Shown: one piece after another, positions 35,041 to 43,374 of the stretch
Layout: every line of letters begins with the position of its first letter
How positions within the stretch are numbered: position 1 is the first letter of the stretch
NCBI RefSeq assembly: GCF_001874625.1
Contig: NZ_CP017671.1
Span: 186,001-250,000, forward strand
DNA: 64,000 bases
Direction of reading: 5' to 3'
DNA from: Providencia rettgeri
GTDB lineage: Bacteria > Pseudomonadota > Gammaproteobacteria > Enterobacterales > Enterobacteriaceae
The notes under the pieces: model-generated
Told to the model about the DNA's origin: nothing
Database searches by the model: none
Seen by the model: the letters and a program-made list of their open reading frames with translations, nothing else
Position numbers and translations under genes: made by a program

Positions 35041-36762
35041 ATGATTAGTACTCAGAATAACTCTGGGATTCATAATATCTCTAATTCTTTTCATCATAAT
35101 TCCGTTATTAAAGATGGTAATGTATTCGCTTCTAATTTAAATAATGTTCATTCATTAGATGCCGAAAGTGTTTTACCTAAAAATAATATTAAGAACGAAA
35201 TGAATATTTCTGGTAATGTTGGTGACTTACACAGCAATAACCACCAACAGCAAATAGACAATATAACACAGCTAGTTATTAAGTCTAACAGTAACATTAC
35301 TCGTAATATGGTGGCGAAAGTTTTAGGAGCAGGTAACCATGGCAGTACAACTCAGCAAGAGTTAAACCTTCGTCCAGAAACGGCTCTAGTGACATTAACG
35401 TTATTTGCTCCTGAAGAACTCCCCTCAGCATTAGTTTCTGCAGCCGCAAAATTAATTAAAGAAATAGATGGAATACAAGATTTAAATACGGATGAGAATA
35501 TTGAGGTTACGCTAAAAAAAACACAGGGAAATTTAGATAAACAGTTAGATAAATTCTTATCGGATAATATTACACTGGAGAAATTAGCTATTTGTTATCA
35601 AGAAAAATATGTTGACTCTGCAATTAAACACCAACTTAGTGCGTTTTTTTCTGACGAGGTGATTAATAGCCGTTCAACGGATAGCTTTTTGGTGAGTGAT
35701 TTAAATATACAAAAAGGAAGGGATATCGAAAATACTATAAAGGAGTACAGTAACCTTGAACAGAAAAAATATGGTGATAAATATCAGCATTTAAATAATT
35801 TATTTCGTTATATTGAACAAAAGATAGAAATTATTAGCCCATTAAAAATAAAAATGGCATTGAGTGAGCCTGTAAAATCAGCAACACCATCAGTGAAAAC
35901 AGAGGATGACGTTATTGATGGCATGTATAATCCAACAGAAAAAATGGGTGCTCCATCATCCAAGATAACAAATAGTTATAATACAGAATATCACTATCAC
36001 TTAGGCTCTCCATTTAGCGAAAATATTAGTCAGATAAGTCATCAAGAACCTGGAGTAAGTAACACATCGTTTCAGGAGCCTACACAGGCTACAAATGATA
36101 AGGATTCGGCATTACCACCATCGAAAAAACCACTAACACGTGTTGTATTCAGCCAGCCAGTACAAGAGCCCGATGTGGATTATGATATGGACAATGCTAA
36201 AAACCAGGAAAATACTGAAGTAAAACAGCCTATTATTGAAAAGCCAGTTACGGCATCTAATAAGGTATCACCGTTGAATAATACCTCTTTGGAGCCACAG
36301 GATAGCTCTCACTTGATTAGGACTGAAGCTTTGGAAGAGTCTCGTTTGCCATCAGGGGAAAAATCCATTGAGGCGAAGCCAAAAACAACGGAGTTTTTCA
36401 TTAACACTCAGCCAAAAAATGATTTTACGGTTAACCGTTACCAGAAAGATGAAAATAATCATTGGGTGCTGAAAAAGCCTGATGCACAAAAACCAGTGAC
36501 TTTAACGGCGAATGGAGCACTGACTCGTAATCAGTCAGATAAAGAGGTTTATCGTGGTGAACGTGAAGCAACAAAAGTCGTTGTGGATACTAGCTCACAT
36601 CTCCCTAATGCGGGGTCGCTAGTGACATTAACTGAGCGTGGTGCACTGACGCGAGGCCAAGCGGAAAAAGAGCGTTATGCTGTTGCAACGGAAGAACAGA
36701 TGAAACCTCTAAATGGTATTATTGGCTATCAGAACGCGGCGACTAAAGGTGGATCACAATGA
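35041..36762 (+). CDS. Candidate secreted effector in the sipA position
   Basis: 573 residues, no signal peptide or membrane segment, N-terminus rich in Ser and Asn as in T3SS substrates. A helical region (about 120-280) is followed by a disordered, Pro/Glu/Ser-rich middle (about 285-450). The C-terminal part has two copies of a motif of about 22 residues, VTLTxxGALTRxQxxKExY, beginning at residues 486 and 528. It lies between sipD and iacP, where Salmonella has sipA, and overlaps iacP by 4 bp. I see no SipA-type actin-binding C-terminus, so homology to SipA is not shown. InvB is the likely chaperone. Function unknown. Confidence 0.75.
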   Translation: MISTQNNSGIHNISNSFHHNSVIKDGNVFASNLNNVHSLDAESVLPKNNIKNEMNISGNVGDLHSNNHQQQIDNITQLVIKSNSNITRNMVAKVLGAGNHGSTTQQELNLRPETALVTLTLFAPEELPSALVSAAAKLIKEIDGIQDLNTDENIEVTLKKTQGNLDKQLDKFLSDNITLEKLAICYQEKYVDSAIKHQLSAFFSDEVINSRSTDSFLVSDLNIQKGRDIENTIKEYSNLEQKKYGDKYQHLNNLFRYIEQKIEIISPLKIKMALSEPVKSATPSVKTEDDVIDGMYNPTEKMGAPSSKITNSYNTEYHYHLGSPFSENISQISHQEPGVSNTSFQEPTQATNDKDSALPPSKKPLTRVVFSQPVQEPDVDYDMDNAKNQENTEVKQPIIEKPVTASNKVSPLNNTSLEPQDSSHLIRTEALEESRLPSGEKSIEAKPKTTEFFINTQPKNDFTVNRYQKDENNHWVLKKPDAQKPVTLTANGALTRNQSDKEVYRGEREATKVVVDTSSHLPNAGSLVTLTERGALTRGQAEKERYAVATEEQMKPLNGIIGYQNAATKGGSQ

Positions 36763-37001
36763 GTCAAGTTCACCAACAATGGTTAGAAAATACTATTTAT
36801 GCGCTGCGGGCTTATTCAGGTATTAAATTACGGGTTACGATGGATTCAAGTATTATCGAAGATCTGCATATTGACTCATTAGAAATGCTGGAATTGATAA
36901 CGGAAATTGAGCGATACACTGGTTTGCCCCTTCTAGACGAAATCTGGATGAAATGGCGCTATTTACGCGATATTGTTAATTACCTATTGAGCGTGAAATG
37001 A
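36759..37001 (+). CDS. iacP: Acyl carrier protein IacP
   Basis: 80-residue acyl carrier protein with the phosphopantetheine attachment motif DSLEM (Ser40) inside a helical bundle. In Salmonella the equivalent gene lies behind sipA and assists effector secretion; whether the Ser is modified there is debated. The first ATG overlaps the preceding gene by 4 bp, so the two are coupled. The T3SS island ends after this gene with a strong terminator. Confidence 0.93.
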   Translation: MSQVHQQWLENTIYALRAYSGIKLRVTMDSSIIEDLHIDSLEMLELITEIERYTGLPLLDEIWMKWRYLRDIVNYLLSVK

Positions 37002-37006
37002 AGATG

Positions 37007-37038
37007 AAAAGCCACTTACATATAAATAGTGGCTTTTC
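37007..37038 (+). terminator. Terminator at the right end of the T3SS operon
   Basis: AAAAGCCACT (37007-37016) pairs with AGTGGCTTTT (37028-37037), an 11-nt loop between, with the stem ending in TTTT. It ends the sicA-iacP transcript. Confidence 0.85.
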
Positions 37039-37198
37039 TATTTCCGTAATCAATATAACTAACATCGAGGTATTTTACATTTTCTGATTCTTTATGTTTT
37101 CCCCCAAAATTTCTTCTTTTATTTTCAGTCATATAAATTTCATATTTCTATCATCAAGTGATAATGCTCACAAAATAACATTCCCTCGTTTGCTTAAT

Positions 37199-37212
37199 TC
37201 TACGCGCGTAGA
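37199..37212. promoter_or_regulatory. 14-bp palindrome before the MFS gene, candidate LacI operator
   Basis: TCTACGCGCGTAGA is a perfect palindrome with a central CG step, as preferred by LacI-family proteins. It lies 78 nt before the MFS gene and close to possible promoter elements (TAGACTATCC). The LacI regulator encoded two genes on is the natural candidate. The remaining 37039-37290 shows no gene. Confidence 0.5.
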
Positions 37213-37290
37213 CTATCCTTTAAGTAAATAAAAATACCAGTTAGATTATTTTACAAATAGGCTTTGCGCCAATACCAAGGGTTTATGACT

Positions 37291-38676
37291 ATGGCAACAC
37301 ATTTAAATACCGAGGCTAACCAACAAGCCGCACAAGAGCGGTTAAATACGCCTGAAGGGAAAAAAGATTTTCGCCGAGCGATTTTTTCCTGTTGGTTAGG
37401 GACAACCATGGAATATGCCGATTTTGCTCTCTATGGTTTAGCAGCAGGTATTATTTTCGGTGATGTTTTCTTCCCTGATGCGACGCCGGTTATGGCACTG
37501 TTATCCAGTTTTGCCGCGTATTCTGTTGGGTTTATCGCTCGCCCAATCGGTGCATTATTTTTCGGCTGGCTAGGTGATAAACATGGTAGAAAAATGGTGA
37601 TGGTGATTACCATTGCACTGATGGGGATATCTACAACCCTAATTGGCGCAATTCCAAGTCACGCGCAGATTGGTGTTTGGGCGCCGGTTTGTTTGGTTAT
37701 TTTACGGTTTGCTCAAGGACTTGGCGCTGGGGCTGAGCTATCTGGTGGAACTGTGATGCTCGGGGAGTACGCTCCGGTCAAGCGGCGTGGGTTAGTCTCT
37801 TCGATTATTGCCCTAGGTTCAAACAGCGGAACATTACTGGCTTCAATGATTTGGTTGATAGTCTTACAGTTAGATAAAGAAAGCCTCATGTCATGGGGAT
37901 GGCGTATTCCGTTCCTTGGTAGTATTTTGATCGCGCTGGCAGCGTTATTTATTCGCCAACATATGCGTGAAACCCCTGTATTTGAACGGCAAAAAGCCCA
38001 ACTGGCAGAGGAGCGTCGCCAAGCGTTGGCGTCTGATGCTGTAAGTCACCCTGTTGATAACCGTACCTTTTGGCAGAGAACGCGTGCATTTTGGACCATG
38101 GTTGGCTTACGGATTGGCGAAAATGGGCCGTCTTACCTAGCCCAAGGTTTTATTATTGGTTATGTCACCAAAATATTGTTGGTGGATAAATCGGTACCGA
38201 CAACTGCGGTTTTAATTGCCTCGATCCTCGGTTTTGCCATTATCCCTTTTGCCGGCTGGTTATCTGACCGATTTGGTCGCCGTATTATTTACCGCTGGTT
38301 CTGCTTATTGTTAATGTTGTATGCAGTCCCCGCCTTTATGCTACTGGATTCACGGGAACCGCTGGTTGTGATCCCAACGATTATTGTTGGAATGGGGTTA
38401 GCATCTCTGGGGATTTTTGGCGTGCAAGCGGCATGGGGTGTAGAGCTATTTGGGGTACGTAATCGCTATACAAAAATGGCCTTTGCTAAGGAGCTTGGTT
38501 CTATTTTGTCGGGGGGAACAGCACCGCTTGTCGCCTCAGCGTTATTATCTTGGACTGGGCATTGGTGGCCAATTGCTATTTATTTTATGGGGATGGCATG
38601 TATTGGTCTAGTTACCACATTTTTTGCACCAGAAACGCGAGGCCGTGACCTTAACTTGCCAGAAGATGCAATATAA
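37291..38676 (+). CDS. MFS metabolite:proton symporter (MHS family)
   Basis: 461-residue inner-membrane transporter with 12 predicted helices; GWLGDKHGRK between helices 2 and 3 and RFAQGLGAGAELSGG are signatures of the metabolite:H+ symporter group (ShiA, ProP, KgtP). The ATG at 37291 is 9 nt after AAGGG; an ATG at 37285 is also possible. It is followed by a LacI regulator and a nucleoside hydrolase on the same strand, so the substrate may be a nucleoside or a related compound. That is an inference from the neighbours. Confidence 0.87.
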   Translation: MATHLNTEANQQAAQERLNTPEGKKDFRRAIFSCWLGTTMEYADFALYGLAAGIIFGDVFFPDATPVMALLSSFAAYSVGFIARPIGALFFGWLGDKHGRKMVMVITIALMGISTTLIGAIPSHAQIGVWAPVCLVILRFAQGLGAGAELSGGTVMLGEYAPVKRRGLVSSIIALGSNSGTLLASMIWLIVLQLDKESLMSWGWRIPFLGSILIALAALFIRQHMRETPVFERQKAQLAEERRQALASDAVSHPVDNRTFWQRTRAFWTMVGLRIGENGPSYLAQGFIIGYVTKILLVDKSVPTTAVLIASILGFAIIPFAGWLSDRFGRRIIYRWFCLLLMLYAVPAFMLLDSREPLVVIPTIIVGMGLASLGIFGVQAAWGVELFGVRNRYTKMAFAKELGSILSGGTAPLVASALLSWTGHWWPIAIYFMGMACIGLVTTFFAPETRGRDLNLPEDAI

Positions 38677-38756
38677 GTGAACGCAGGTGGTATATAAAAA
38701 CCAGAGTGGCTGCTATTCTTTCGTAAGATAATAGTAAGTGAAAAAGGAATTGCTGC

Positions 38757-39758
38757 GTGCCTGATGTGAACTATCGTAAAGTGACGCGGGTAGATGTTGC
38801 CCGCGAAGCCGGAACTTCTGTTGCAGTGGTCAGTTATGTGATTAATAACGGTCCCCGTCCTGTTGCTGAGGCGACGAAACAGAAGGTGTTAGCGGCGATA
38901 AAAAAAACGGGGTATCGCCCGAATGGTATCGCTAAAGCACTGGCGTCTGGCAGTACACAAACCTATGGGTTGGTGATCCCTGATATCTCTAACCCTTTTT
39001 TGGCTTCTATTGCACATGCATTGCAACGTGAAGCTTTCAAGCATGGTCATGTCTTGTTATTAGGGGATGCAGGGGATTCCCGTGTGCGTGAAAAAGAACT
39101 GATTAACAACCTACTTTTACGCCAAGTCGAAGGGTTGATTTATACCAGTGTTGACCGTCATCCGTACATTGACCTGATCCAATCTTCGGGTACCCCTTGT
39201 GTGATGTTAGATAGGGTCGACCCTACCGAAGGCGTCAGTGCTCTTCAAGTCAATGAAAAGTTGGCAGCCTATAAAATCACTCGCCATCTCATTGAGCATG
39301 GTTTTAAAGATATTGGCATTATTTGTGGGCCCATTGAAATGCTTAATACCCAAGACCGGTTAAGTGGTTGGGAAAACGCTTTGGTAGAAGCCAACCTTGA
39401 AATACAGCAAAAATGGGTTATTGCAGGGCAATATACGCGTGATTGGGGTTACCAAGCTATCTATCAAATGCAGAAAATAGGGTTCCCTGAGGCCATTTTT
39501 GCAACCAATGAGTTACAAGCTTTTGGTTGTTTGAAAGCCTTAGCTGAACTAAAACTGCGGGTACCAGAGGACATTGCTCTGGTGTGTTTTAATGGTACTG
39601 TGCAATCGGAGTATACTGTTCCTACACTCACGACTGTTCGACAACCTGTTGATAAAATAGCAGAAAAAGCGATACAGATTCTACAAAACTGGCCAAATAA
39701 AGAAGCCATTTGTGAGGTGGATTTTGAGCTACAAATTGGGCACTCCTGCGGGTGCTGA
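38757..39758 (+). CDS. LacI-family transcriptional regulator
   Basis: 333 residues. The N-terminal LacI helix-turn-helix and hinge (VTRVDVAREAGTSVAVVSYV; residues about 8-60) is followed by a periplasmic-binding-protein-like ligand domain (YGLVIPDISNPFLASIAHAL; ending QIGHSCGC). It starts with GTG, AAGGA upstream. It most likely represses the surrounding MFS gene and nucleoside hydrolase, with a ribose or nucleoside-type inducer; the ligand cannot be read from the sequence. Confidence 0.9.
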   Translation: MPDVNYRKVTRVDVAREAGTSVAVVSYVINNGPRPVAEATKQKVLAAIKKTGYRPNGIAKALASGSTQTYGLVIPDISNPFLASIAHALQREAFKHGHVLLLGDAGDSRVREKELINNLLLRQVEGLIYTSVDRHPYIDLIQSSGTPCVMLDRVDPTEGVSALQVNEKLAAYKITRHLIEHGFKDIGIICGPIEMLNTQDRLSGWENALVEANLEIQQKWVIAGQYTRDWGYQAIYQMQKIGFPEAIFATNELQAFGCLKALAELKLRVPEDIALVCFNGTVQSEYTVPTLTTVRQPVDKIAEKAIQILQNWPNKEAICEVDFELQIGHSCGC

Positions 39759-39782
39759 TAATGTATTATTTCAGGGAAATTT

Positions 39783-40769
39783 ATGCGTGTAATTATTGAT
39801 TGTGACCCGGGAAACGGCGTTGCAGGCGCGAATGTTGATGATGGGCTTGCTCTTGCACTTGCGATAGCAGCGCCAGAAATTCAACTAGAGATGATCACAA
39901 CCGTTTCAGGGAATACGCCTAGTGAGGTTGGTTTTAATGTGGCCAGCCATTTAGTCAACTCGCTGAATGAGGACATTCCTGTTTACCGCGGGGCGTCATC
40001 GGCACTAATTGAAGCTAGCGGACCATGGCGCGAATTATTAGATAATGGCGCACAGCGGGCGCAACTTAACTATTTGTGGGATAACCTTCCCCCTGTGCCT
40101 GCTTTACCTAAATCAGCACCAGAAGCTGCGTGGCGTATTGGTGAGCGGGTGTGTCAGAACCCGCATCAGGTCACTATTATTGCGATTGGTCCTTTAACCA
40201 ATATCGCCATGGCCATGCAATTGTTCCCTGAAATGGCAGAGAAAGTGGCTGAAATTGTTATTATGGGAGCGGTATTTAATGTCCCTGGTTATATTAAAGA
40301 TACCAATTTTGGGCTAGACCCAGAGGCGGCCCATGCGGTTTTGAATAGTGGTGCCAATATTACTTTAGTGCCAATGGATGTTACGGTACAAACACAGATG
40401 GTACAGAGTGACCTCGATAAGTTTTCTGTACTTCAATCCACATTGAGCCAATTTCTTGTTAATACTATGCGCCCGTGGATTGATTATTCCCGGGCTACGC
40501 GTCAGCTGGCGGGGTGTTGGGTTCACGATGTGTTAACCGTTGCATGGCTATTAGATAAAAGCCTAGTAACCTACGAGAAAAAACAAGTGGGTATTGAGCT
40601 GCAAGGGGCATTACGTGGAAAAAGCTATTATTATGATGCGTTACGTTTACGAGTCGGTATTCCTGAGCCAATGGCAAAACCGATTACAGTATTACAAACT
40701 GTAGATAATCAAGGTTTACTGGGTTTAATTTTTGCCTCGGTTAGCCGATATACTGCAAAGCCAGCCTGA
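39783..40769 (+). CDS. Nucleoside hydrolase (IunH/Rih family)
   Basis: 328-residue enzyme that splits ribonucleosides into base and ribose. The calcium-binding motif is present but spread: DCDPGNGVAGANVDDG (residues 6-21), where RihA/B/C have a compact DxDPGxDD; the same enlarged loop is known in a subgroup of this family. Other conserved parts are TTVSGN and ITLVPMDVT. The C-terminal region holds the active-site HDVLTVAWL. Downstream of LacI by 24 nt; cytoplasmic. Confidence 0.9.
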   Translation: MRVIIDCDPGNGVAGANVDDGLALALAIAAPEIQLEMITTVSGNTPSEVGFNVASHLVNSLNEDIPVYRGASSALIEASGPWRELLDNGAQRAQLNYLWDNLPPVPALPKSAPEAAWRIGERVCQNPHQVTIIAIGPLTNIAMAMQLFPEMAEKVAEIVIMGAVFNVPGYIKDTNFGLDPEAAHAVLNSGANITLVPMDVTVQTQMVQSDLDKFSVLQSTLSQFLVNTMRPWIDYSRATRQLAGCWVHDVLTVAWLLDKSLVTYEKKQVGIELQGALRGKSYYYDALRLRVGIPEPMAKPITVLQTVDNQGLLGLIFASVSRYTAKPA

Positions 40770-40771
40770 AG

Positions 40772-40791
40772 CTAGCGCCATGCGGCGCTAG
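40772..40791. terminator. Bidirectional hairpin between convergent genes
   Basis: CTAGCGCC and GGCGCTAG pair around ATGC; the flanking GAA/TTC extends the stem. It lies between the nucleoside hydrolase stop and the convergent yahJ stop. The U-run is poor on both sides. Confidence 0.6.
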
Positions 40792-40806
40792 TTCAATGAA
40801 CTGACA

Positions 40807-42195
40807 TTAAGCTATCGATTTTTGCATTGTGCCGTAGGCGAGTTTGCCTTTATGGAAAGAGGCATGCCTTGGTGAAATTCGCGCAACGGCCTCAGCTGAG
40901 CAAGATGCGTCGACGAGAACAAAGCTAGCATCATCGCCTTTGGTGGGCCAAATTTGCTGGCCTTTGGTATTTAATGGCAAAATATTCCCTGTCGCAATTG
41001 CTAAAGCGCGAGACAGTGCCAGTTCATCTGGGCGAGTATACAACTGAGCATACAAGTTGGCTTTTTCGAGCATATCACCCAGCCCAAACGGTGACCAATG
41101 GTCGATAACGCTGTCTGTTCCGGTCATCACAAATACGCCATTATTATTTAATATTTTCAATGGCATATGTAATGTACCTATCGGTACTGTTGAGGCGATA
41201 GTAATTTGTTGTTCCGCCAGTTGCCTTGCGGTTTTTTCGGCTTGTTCTGGGCTCAGTGTTGCAAGAGCAAAGGCATGGCTAATCGTTACTTTACCGCGCA
41301 AACTTGGGTTTTCATTCACTGTTTTGATCATATACTCGATGGCAGCAAAACCCGCAGGGCTGGTTTCATGTAAATGAATGTCTACGCCTTTATTATAATC
41401 GAGAGCGATTTGGAACATCGTATCGAGAGATTTTTCCATTGCCCCATCAACGTTAGTGGGGTCTAAGCCTCCCACATAATGGGCGCCAGCTTGCATGGCT
41501 TCGCGCATTAAGGGTTCTGATTTTGACAACAATAACCCATGCTGTGGGAAAGCGACAATTTCACAAGTTAAATCTTGTTGGTGTTCATTAAGTACTTTTT
41601 GTAGGGTTTCTAAATTTTTTAACCCAGAAACGGGTTCGATATTACAATGGCTTCTGGCAATGGTTGATCCATGGGATTGGATCAACGTGATCAGCGCATT
41701 GGCTCTTTCTTCGGTGAAGGGTTGCAGTTCAGGTAACAGTTTCTGCTCTAGGGTGATCATATCCATAATTGTTTTACCTTCACGTGACTGTGGCGCTTGC
41801 CATGGCCCGCCATAGAAGGTTTTATCAAGGTGGATATGCATATCGCGAAACGCCGGTAGCATCAATTTGCCTTGAGCGTTATAAGCATTTAGCTGGTGAT
41901 TAGCATGTTGTTTATTCGGTAAAATGGCGACAATTTTACCTTGATCGATTTCAACCGTTTGCAATGCGGTTTTAGTGCCAATCACCGTAGTATCGCGGAA
42001 ATTAAAGCCTGTTTCGAGTAATACATCGTCAAGGTAATAATGGCTGTCGGTAATGCGAGTAATATCGGATGACATTGTGGGTTGATTTTGCGCGGATGCA
42101 ATACCTGATACGGTACCAAAAAGGGTACAAGCAGCGGCGACTTTGGCGCTAGTGGAAAGGAACTCTCTTCTGCCGGATGATTGGTCTGCTTTCAT
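40807..42195 (-). CDS. yahJ: Tat-exported amidohydrolase/deaminase YahJ
   Basis: 462 residues. A twin-arginine signal (RREFLSTSAK, Arg9-Arg10, then a hydrophobic stretch to AQN) predicts export to the periplasm. The mature part is a cytosine-deaminase-like amidohydrolase: metal site DMHIHLDKT (His120, His122), a later VDIHLHETS, ISHAFAL, and a TGTDSVIDHWSP aspartate. It is strongly similar to E. coli YahJ. The natural substrate is not known; a deaminated or ring-opened pyrimidine-like compound is a reasonable guess. Last gene of the leftward yah cluster, about 150 bp after yahI. Confidence 0.88.
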   Translation of the reverse strand: MKADQSSGRREFLSTSAKVAAACTLFGTVSGIASAQNQPTMSSDITRITDSHYYLDDVLLETGFNFRDTTVIGTKTALQTVEIDQGKIVAILPNKQHANHQLNAYNAQGKLMLPAFRDMHIHLDKTFYGGPWQAPQSREGKTIMDMITLEQKLLPELQPFTEERANALITLIQSHGSTIARSHCNIEPVSGLKNLETLQKVLNEHQQDLTCEIVAFPQHGLLLSKSEPLMREAMQAGAHYVGGLDPTNVDGAMEKSLDTMFQIALDYNKGVDIHLHETSPAGFAAIEYMIKTVNENPSLRGKVTISHAFALATLSPEQAEKTARQLAEQQITIASTVPIGTLHMPLKILNNNGVFVMTGTDSVIDHWSPFGLGDMLEKANLYAQLYTRPDELALSRALAIATGNILPLNTKGQQIWPTKGDDASFVLVDASCSAEAVARISPRHASFHKGKLAYGTMQKSIA

Positions 42196-42347
42196 AGAAA
42201 CTCCTTGTGATCATGAAATAGAGTCGAATTTCCAGTTTTTGATCAGCAGTTCACCATCCAGATCGCTATTTTGCGATCTGGGGGTGATATTGAGACATTA
42301 ACGAGAAACTCTAGCGTTCCAAAATAATGGTACGTTGTAAATAACCC

Positions 42348-43298
42348 TTACCCTTGGATGATATGGGTTCCCGTCTCACCTCGTAAGGCTTCCGGTAGTT
42401 TTTCTGGTGTGGTGATAATCACACGTTTACCGCCATTGGCAATAAATGACAGGCTCGCTTCGATTTTCGGTAACATACTGCCTGCGGGGAAATGGCCTTC
42501 TTCCATATAGCGTTGCATGTCGCTAGTGGTCGTTTCACCAAGAGCTTTTTGCTCTGGTTTACCGAAGTGAATGCAGACTTTTTCGACACCGGTAGTAATA
42601 ATCAAAATATCGGCATTTAATTCTTTCGCCAGTAATGTCGTGGAGAGGTCTTTATCTATCACTGCATCAACGCTTTGGTAGCCACCATCGCCATTTTGAA
42701 TAACAGGAATGCCACCGCCTCCAGCTGCAACCACTACGTAGTCATGTTCCGTTAAGGTACGGATCGCTTTTGATTCAACCACACGTTTTGGTTCTGGAGA
42801 TGCGACTACTCGGCGATAGCCTCGACCGGAATCTTCGACAAAATGCCAGCTCGGGTTCGCTTGTTGTAATTCTTTAGCCTGTTGTTCTGTAAAAAATGCA
42901 CCAATTGGCTTGGTTGGGGCGCTAAAGTTAGGGTCGTTCTTATCGACTTCAACTTGTGTAACAACTGTAATAGCTTGGCGATTGTGACGTTTCGCTAGCA
43001 CGTTAGTGAGTGCCTGCTGAACTAAATAGCCAATGCCACCTTGAGTATCAGCGACGCAGTTAGCAAGGGGGGTTAACGGCAAACCTTCTGTTTCATGGGC
43101 TATTTCAGCGCGGCGTAGGTCTAATCCAACTTGGGGTCCATTTCCATGGGTCAAAACAATGTTGTAGTTGCCCTCAAGCATGTCACTAATATGCAGTGCC
43201 ACTTCTTGAACGGCTTTTTCTTGAGCTTCGATAGACTGGCTGTTGTTATCTTTGATAATACTGTTGCCCCCGATGGCAACAACCACGAGTTCTTTCAT
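42348..43298 (-). CDS. yahI: Carbamate kinase YahI
   Basis: 316-residue carbamate kinase: makes ATP from carbamoyl phosphate and ADP, releasing carbamate. Family motifs seen: the N-terminal VVAIGGNSI, LTHGNGPQVG, and the C-terminal AAGGGGIPV and KIEASLSFI. In the E. coli yah cluster the same place is held by YahI. Next to it are carbamoyltransferase-like yahF-yahG genes, which could supply its substrate. Confidence 0.92.
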   Translation of the reverse strand: MKELVVVAIGGNSIIKDNNSQSIEAQEKAVQEVALHISDMLEGNYNIVLTHGNGPQVGLDLRRAEIAHETEGLPLTPLANCVADTQGGIGYLVQQALTNVLAKRHNRQAITVVTQVEVDKNDPNFSAPTKPIGAFFTEQQAKELQQANPSWHFVEDSGRGYRRVVASPEPKRVVESKAIRTLTEHDYVVVAAGGGGIPVIQNGDGGYQSVDAVIDKDLSTTLLAKELNADILIITTGVEKVCIHFGKPEQKALGETTTSDMQRYMEEGHFPAGSMLPKIEASLSFIANGGKRVIITTPEKLPEALRGETGTHIIQG

Positions 43299-43332
43299 TG
43301 TTAATGTTTCCTGATACAGAGATTTAGCTCAC

Positions 43333-43357
43333 AGCCGGTGTACTGTAGACACCGGCT
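43333..43357. terminator. Hairpin between NCS2 permease and yahI
   Basis: AGCCGGTGT pairs with ACACCGGCT around a 7-nt loop in the 76-nt gap between the two genes. No U-run follows on the minus strand, so it may act as a processing or attenuation point instead of a full stop. Confidence 0.5.
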
Positions 43358-43374
43358 ATAAAAGGTTGGTTTGA

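Noticed and set aside
37109-37250. 45-codon plus-strand frame before the MFS gene
   Set aside because: No ribosome site, AT-rich Ser/Phe/Ile composition; promoter region more likely.
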